DNA of 64,000 bases. Source: Polytrichum commune (taxonomy: Eukaryota > Streptophyta > Polytrichopsida > Polytrichales > Polytrichaceae). The DNA lies in the NCBI GenBank assembly GCA_950295325.1, contig OX485806.1, forward strand, positions 930,001 through 994,000. The letters run 5' to 3'. The position numbers and the translations under genes are program-made. This document shows positions 57,737 through 64,000 of this stretch, in pieces (position 1 is the stretch's first letter; each line of letters opens with the position of its first letter). Below the pieces are notes generated by a model. That model had not been told where the DNA came from and made no database searches. It saw only the letters and a list, made by a program, of their open reading frames with translations.

Positions 57737-60050
57737 GATATCTGCGACCGAAACACCCAGATCACGAAGAGGTTAGCGACATTATCAAGAAGTTAAACAT
57801 TACAGGCCAAAATAGTTTTTGAGGCCCAACAAGGCCTAAGAGCTACATTCCTGAGCAAAAAAGCGCCTCGCAATGCCGTGGGGAGCTGTTGAAGCCACAC
57901 TAGCATCTCAAGAGTGCTACATATCAATAAGAACGGTAAAAATTACTTGCTCTTCGTAATCTTTTGCGTACATGGCATCGTACAATTTCACATATCCCAT
58001 GTTCAGTCAAAATAGGTTCTATGGCAGAACAGAAATTACACGAAGACGACTAGGACTCATGTTCCCCGAGTACGTCTGAAAAAAGCGCTCAGGGTCTTAG
58101 AAGTTCATAATTAAGTATAGTTTCTAAAGCAATTCCTCTCCCATTCAGGTACAAATCAATGTGATTCAGTGGCTGTCAGTGAGAAAAGAGAGAGGGCACC
58201 ATAGAGAGGGTGAAGTTCCACCCCTGATAACCTCAACAAAAATCTATCAAAATACGTGGCACGAAATTCCGTTGCTGGATGAGGACTTCCTAACCTCATA
58301 ATAAAATAAACGAGAAGAGATAATCCAATAAATATGGTGTTTCTCAACTTCAGTAGACCTGTTTCTTCGTCCAGCAACTACACGATGTCAACTAACAAAT
58401 GCAATTACAAGGCCTTTTTTCCACAGTCTACAAGCTCTCTGATCTCGCAGGCAATTAATTAATTACCTCGTTCAATAATTTCCCCGATGGCTTCGCCTCA
58501 GACACTCCACCTCAGAGCCTGCATCTTAGCGACGGGCATTGTAGTCTCCGCAACTTTACTCAGCTTCAAGGCTCGATTCCCAGTGCGAACACCTGTTCCT
58601 CCAAATCCCGAGCACTACTAAACTAAACCAACTGTACCCTAACGGATTCTATCACAACCTGCACTCTTGATGAAACCTCCAGCTCCTGAGGAAGAATGTA
58701 GCAGATAGCCTTTCCAGACTCCAGTAGTAACTGATTCTTGCCGGTTTTGCAGACGCCGCGTGCTCCGAATGTCACGCAACCTCTAAGAACGGATTATCAC
58801 CGTAAGACCTACACATGAGCAGGAAATGCACCTCCGCTCTTTCGGGGAATCACGACATGCCGACACTGCAGCCCGCACTCTTTCTGGAAACTCTTTCAAG
58901 AAGTATACTCGCATTCCTCATCCCAATGTTCGAGCGTCCCCACTCAAAACCTCAACAAGGTCTTTCACACAGCGCAATGTCAAGACCAGCACTAAGCACT
59001 TTTGAAACAAGAACTGTAGCTAAAGCCTTCCACGCTCCAGCAGAATGCTCCACACTTGCAACTATTTCCTGTCTGCATCTCTTCTCTTAACTGAGATCTG
59101 AGGGAAAGTCGCATGCGCGTATCTGCGAAATAGGCCTTCCCTAATTGATTTCCCACAGACGAACCGCCGAGCCAGTTACGAGATCCTACAATGCTCCCCC
59201 TCTCTCTAACTCCCACTCGCTCCTATACGCGAACTGCACTCAACAGTGCAAGATCTGCGCGCGAGAGACGCTGGAGTTTGGCGAATTTCGCCACAACCTG
59301 CTTTCCCAGATAAACAACAACGAACGAACGAACAAACTCTCTCACTGCTTAGCTTCTTCCCGGAGCAAGAAAAAATGCTTCCGAAAATTTCTTGTAAGTT
59401 CCTGTAAGAGCGTTGTAAGAGCAAGGCGCGCAAGGTAATGTTTGTTGAATGTCCCGCGTTTCGCAGAGCTCCTCGAAGGCCGCAGTCAACCAACACAGCG
59501 CAGCAACAACGAAACCTCTTCAAGCTAATGGCTATGGCGGCCCCCGTGTGTCAAAGAAGACGGTTCCCCCTCCAGCCTTCTGCGTTCATCCAATCTCCTC
59601 CCCCCATGTTTCATCCATCCATCGTTCTTCGTTGCCTATGTCTCTCGTTCTCCGATCCCATTTTCCTGACCTCTGCTAAGCCTTCCAGCGCTCCGATTTT
59701 GTTCATCCATCTCATCCGTTTTCCGCAGTTCATCCGGCCTCCAGTCTCACGCGTTCATCCACTCCTCTCCTCTCATCCTCCCCCACCTTCCGTCGTTCTC
59801 CACCTTGCTGACCTTCCTCCCCGCGCTCCGATTTTCTTCATCCATTTCATCCGCTGTACGTCCAGTTCGCAGCGCTCCGATGCATGTCGTGCGGGGCTCT
59901 CTGTTCATCGGCGTGGATCTCATTCATCCGTCCGATTCTCATCAAAATTAGCTCAAGGAGTACAATGCGTGTACCTTCAACAGCCCCAATTGGTGTTGTT
60001 TTAATGAATAGTGTGGCTCTCTAGACTCGTTTTTAAACCCCCCCCCCCCC
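57737..60050 (-). promoter_or_regulatory. Upstream region of the RopGEF gene (5' UTR intron and promoter, unresolved)
   Basis: An acceptor-like TTTCGGTCGCAG ends about six bases before the RopGEF ATG, so the 5' UTR is probably split. From about 58440 to 59950 the DNA is clearly richer in GC and CpG than the surroundings, as expected for the 5' UTR and promoter. I could not fix the first exon. The plus frames 59438-60004 and 58815-59090 look like composition artefacts. Confidence 0.4.
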
Positions 60051-63000
60051 CCAAGATCATCCGTATTCTTTATCCCCAATCCTCCTACTAAACTAATCCC
60101 CAAAAACTAAGTTAGGGTAGTACGGTCCACGTGATGAGTTGGCAAATGTAAGTTCGGGATTAAAAATTGGTCTCCGGGAGCCTCCTCCCCCAAACCGTTT
60201 CCATTTGATGCGGACCATGTAACCACACGCATTTTTTGGTCCCGGTCCTTCTTGTTTGTCCCTTCCCGGCCTCTCGTCAACAAAGGCTTGTGAGTGCTTA
60301 CCTCCATTTGTTGGGTGGCTTTGAGAGCGAAGTTTGAACGTACGGAGTCCCCATGTGGCATGACCTTGTCCGCCATGTCGCACAATAGAAACATCATACC
60401 AACAAACAAAATGAAGTCAAAGTGGACCATGAACAAAAGAGAAGGGGAAAGGGGTGGGGGGGGGCTCATGCCTCTATCACACCAAACTTTCCGTCCAGTT
60501 CCAGATGTGAAATCGATGGGGATTATGTTGAGAAATAGATGTTGGTCCACCACTTTCCACACTATTACAGCTGGAGGTGCCGACGAATGGTGTCTGAACT
60601 GGCTGGTGTGATGAGTATCAGGGAAAGGGGAAAGGGGAGTTGGGTTGGGCTTACTTAATAGCAGGGTTCCAACACCAAACAACCGATAGTATTGAAGTGG
60701 AGTGACCCGGTTATTGTTTCGTAGCATACCTTAGTATTGTTGTGTTCGACACTTCAAAGAAACCCTACACTAACCTCACTAAGCTCAGTTCACGGGTGGT
60801 GTGATTTGCATAGAAACATTGCATGAGAATATTGAGGAGCATGGGTGCGGTAAAGTATGCAAGTGTTATGGGGTTATTTTTTTCTAATCGGACCCCTCCA
60901 TTTGGTTGTGTTTGTGACTTGGTGAGGGTCGAAGTACAAGCACCACTATACACATATTCAAAAGAGATTGGACAGTGACTTAAGATTGCATGAACTACTC
61001 CACACTCAACAATGAGCACAATGGGGACAACGTGTGTATTCGTTTAAGGATTTGACAAACATGCACTTTCACTAACAATAACTAAATCAGAGGAGGTCAG
61101 ATTTCCAACCTATTTTTTTGTTGATACTTCGTCAAAATGGCTTGCTAATGCATGAGAACTTTTGTTGTGTGAATTTTATTGCTAGAAGTCGGAGAATTTG
61201 ACCGACAAATTGAACAACACCCCCACACACACCTCGAGAGGGTATGACGCTCATTGGTGTGGTAGGCTTGATTGCTCGTGTGAGCGATTTAGTTGTGTAA
61301 TGGAATTATAGTTGGCCTAGGAAGAGATCATTATTCGCTAAAATAAGTTGTGAGAAGGGCCTCGTATTTCAAACTACAATAAAGTGGTCCTATCACTATG
61401 GGTCACATTCGGTTTCAACCCATGCTAAATTTGTAGTAGAAAATTAACATGGGCCACAACGGATTGTTTTCTCGAAAATTAAAGTGGTGATTATTTGTTT
61501 TTGTGCCACTTTTGATGCAAGGTGATGATTACGCTTTTGAATGTGAGATGTTGATCAGGCGTCTTCATGATGACTTAGGGGGGAAACCAGGGTCTTGGAC
61601 CCATGTGAATTCCACCTTGACCAGAAAATTAGTGTGGCCTTTGCTAATTTCCCACCACAGTGATCGGACTAGTTAGGACCACCTCACACACAAGCTAAGG
61701 GTTGTGACCATGTACTTGTGAGGGCCCTTGATTCTCACCCAAAGGTCGTACCACTAACATGGTCTACCGGAAATTTGCATCAAATCTACCTCTTGGAGGT
61801 GGGCTTGATGCAAATTCCGACATATCATGAAACATTATCCATAATCGCTTATGTAGAAATCCCATGCAAGCGTTTTATCTATTATAACTTCGTTGGGTCC
61901 TTAGACCTTCACCTTCTAGTGCGAAGTGAACTTGGACAGTCTCTGCCATTTTTTGACTAATGAGAAAGGTTAGGGCCACTTCACACACGAGACTGGGACC
62001 CCGTAACCATTGCACTTCAAGCACTCTCATCGGTGGAAAAGGTGGAGCCGGTCCAAGTTCGCTTCACACTACGCTTGAGGGACCAACATAATATGTGAAT
62101 GCAAGATGGATGTAAAGTCTACATGGCATCGAACAAATCATGTTAATGGTCACTTCGACAATTTTGGAAAACCACCTCTTGGAAGTAGGCTTAACACCAA
62201 ACCAGGAGACCACGGCACTCCGAACGCTCACAACCGTTGGTTTATTCCATTTTATCACGTACGAGGACCCACGTGAATAGAAATTCATTGAAATAGCATT
62301 TGGTTGAGGGCCCCGTCACACATGACTTCACACTACACTTGAGGATCCGTGACCACACTACATGATGATGGAGGTGTGTAAGGACGCCGTTGGGACACTT
62401 TTCTTTTGGGCTCTCACAACTTCAAGGTCACGGCTCTTGGCTCGTGTGTGAAGTGGCCCTCAGAATGAAAGAGGCCACGGGCCTTCAGTCTAGTGGATGT
62501 GAGGAGCGGCCCTTATTAGTGTGACCTAAATGTGCCACAAGTGGAAACTATTTAAATGGGGACATGGTGGAAACTATTTTATTTATTTATTTTAGCTGCT
62601 TTGGGAGCCAGCCGCCGCCAAGGCCGACCTAAAGTATTAAAATCGGGGGTGCTCAATTATTCCCATTTCGATCGCAAGCCCCTTTGAAGGGAGCCCAATT
62701 AAAGGCCAATATTTTAATTGCCAACGTGTCCAAAATGGGAGTGCCAGCCCCTCCGTCGAATCGTGCCCCAGTGGCGCGCAGTCTTTCCTCGTCCTCATCC
62801 ATTGCGGGTTCATCCAACATGGACGGATGAGCTCGAGAGGCGACAGGTATCATCCGTGTGCTGTATTGGCCAGAGCGGATGAACAGCCCGGGCCAGCCCC
62901 CGGGCCAGCCCCCGGGCTCCCTTGCGCCTTGCGACCCCTCATCCACCCCCCTGGCTTCATCCACGTTCATCTACATGGATGAACAGAACACCTCTTACTC

Positions 63001-63197
63001 CGGGCAGCGGGCACCGCTTAGGAAATAGTTTGCGCCATGTTTTATTCCAACCAATGAGGAAGGAGAGGGGGAAGCCATAAACGGTTACGGGGCTGAGTCA
63101 GATATTCCTAACCACATTCTCAATAACCACTAACTTATAGTTATGGGCCCCAAAATTAGCCGGCCTTTTGTCCAACTTCCCCAAAGTGCCTACGCTA
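60051..63197. other. Intergenic, no gene I can support
   Basis: The minus frame 60727-60107 (206 aa) is the longest open frame but has no motif I know; part (KATQQMEVSTHKPLLTRG) looks coding-like, perhaps a transposon remnant. A C-run lies at 60039-60052. At 61380-62480 short words such as 'cacacgagac' and 'acccatgtgaattcc' recur irregularly. At 62880-62925 'gggccagcccccg' repeats in tandem. Confidence 0.35.
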
Positions 63198-63422
63198 ACT
63201 ACACCCTTTTGTGTAATTAGTGTGGGTTACCATTCGGAGTTGTGTGTTGCTATACCTAATCACCGACATTATCTTCTTTCACCAACTACGTTATACCATG
63301 TTCTTTGGTGTGCATACTAACTACTTGTGTTGTTTGGGTCAGAAGTGATACTTTGAATAACATGTTATAGTAGTGCGTAACTCCAAATGGTGACCCACGC
63401 TAATTAGACAAACAATGTAGTT
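63198..63422. mobile_element. MITE, same family as 24665 and 36484
   Basis: The left arm reads 'actacacccttttgtgtaattagtg' and 'ttaccattcggagttgtg'. The right arm carries 'cgtaactccaaatggtga' and 'gctaattagacaaacaatgtagt' in inverted order. The interior is about 100 bp of AT-rich DNA without coding. Confidence 0.7.
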
Positions 63423-64000
63423 CTTCCATGTGACCGGAAATCAGTGTGAGAATACTCAACCGTGGGCCACTGTGCTTTTTCTAGTCGGAGTGGAAATAAT
63501 GTGGGTCGGAGATCACGGGTTTTCCCATCGATCTTCTTTGAAACTTCCGACCAACACTTTACATAGAATAGTATATAGGTACCTTGAATCAAAAGAAGCA
63601 TGCAATAGAGTGATTGCCCACGTCAAGTTCTTAGAAAATCAATTAACGTGCTCCACACTAATTCTAAACTATAGATTTGGTGTGAGATATAAAGAAAATG
63701 AGTGTGGGGCTCTAGTGAATCACCATAGCACACACTAATTGGAGTGTTTAATGTAGCTCGGAACTTACATCTGTTAACATGGGCCAACCGTTTGTGCTTC
63801 TTTGAGGCCTACAAATGAAGTCATTGAGAAGTTCAAATGGCATTTGTCATATGCTCTTTATTTAGCTCGGTTACTCTCATATAGTTGAATAGTTATTACT
63901 TCATGACCCCGTTAATCGTGTGAACCCATGAATACCATTAGAACAAATTCCATTCCACTCATGTTTGTGGGTACTTTTTTGGTGGTGTGAATGTAGACTT
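63423..64000. other. Right-end intergenic stretch
   Basis: No supported gene. The overlapping short frames at 63404-63601 and 63430-63738 have no recognisable protein. Confidence 0.35.

Noticed and set aside
59438..60004. 188-aa plus-strand frame as a gene
   Set aside because: Lies in the GC-rich upstream region of RopGEF and is dominated by Pro/Ser/His from C-rich DNA.
60107..60727. 206-aa minus-strand frame as a gene
   Set aside because: No recognised motif, overlaps another frame, and contains composition-driven proline runs; kept only as a note in the region entry.

Overview
This window reads as nuclear DNA of a land plant, possibly a non-seed lineage. Reasons: a PRONE-domain RopGEF, an ankyrin-PGG protein, short GT-AG introns, TTTAGGG-type interstitial telomeric tracts, and AT-rich intergenic DNA full of small inverted-repeat elements. 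I cannot name the species. The non-seed suggestion rests mainly on a gene of the HT(x)xDID type (DUF7869-like), a family I recall as rare in seed plants.

Layout. 0.3-17 kb is accessory-looking. It holds a broken DUF7869-like gene on the minus strand (851-3938) and a multi-exon unknown gene on the plus strand (9542-16353) with a ParB/sulfiredoxin-like DGQHS motif and a downstream FCP1-like HAD exon. Both carry clusters of a 20-bp palindrome (TTTGGGTCGACCGACCCAAA) just upstream of their ATG, probably in a 5' UTR intron. The second gene has the palindrome in most other introns and twice inside an exon. A diverged ~180-bp direct repeat flanks the second gene (7188-7365 and 16709-16887). This is the most unusual part of the window.

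17-33 kb is repeat-rich. It contains a tandem array, a poly-G inverted-repeat element, the intronless ankyrin-PGG gene (22445-23941, minus), a pogo/Tigger transposase relic, and a 574-bp fold-back element whose core is 12 tandem copies of a second palindrome. 33-40 kb holds two intact genes that had to be assembled exon by exon: a six-exon SDR (35145-33427, minus, 236 aa) and a four-exon folate-receptor-like secreted or membrane protein (40190-37285, minus, 303 aa). 40-54 kb has a decayed pogo element, a Harbinger/Tourist-like MITE, an intronless protein kinase with DFE in place of DFG (46882-48321, plus) and a duplicated fragment of that kinase. 54-58 kb is a seven-exon RopGEF (57736-54684, minus, 608 aa), followed by its GC-richer upstream region. 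From 60 kb to the end I see no gene I can support.

The genes do not form a pathway. Housekeeping and signalling genes (RopGEF, kinase, SDR, folate-receptor-like) are scattered among transposon debris. All splice sites were read by eye from GT-AG signals and frame continuity; none is backed by transcript data.
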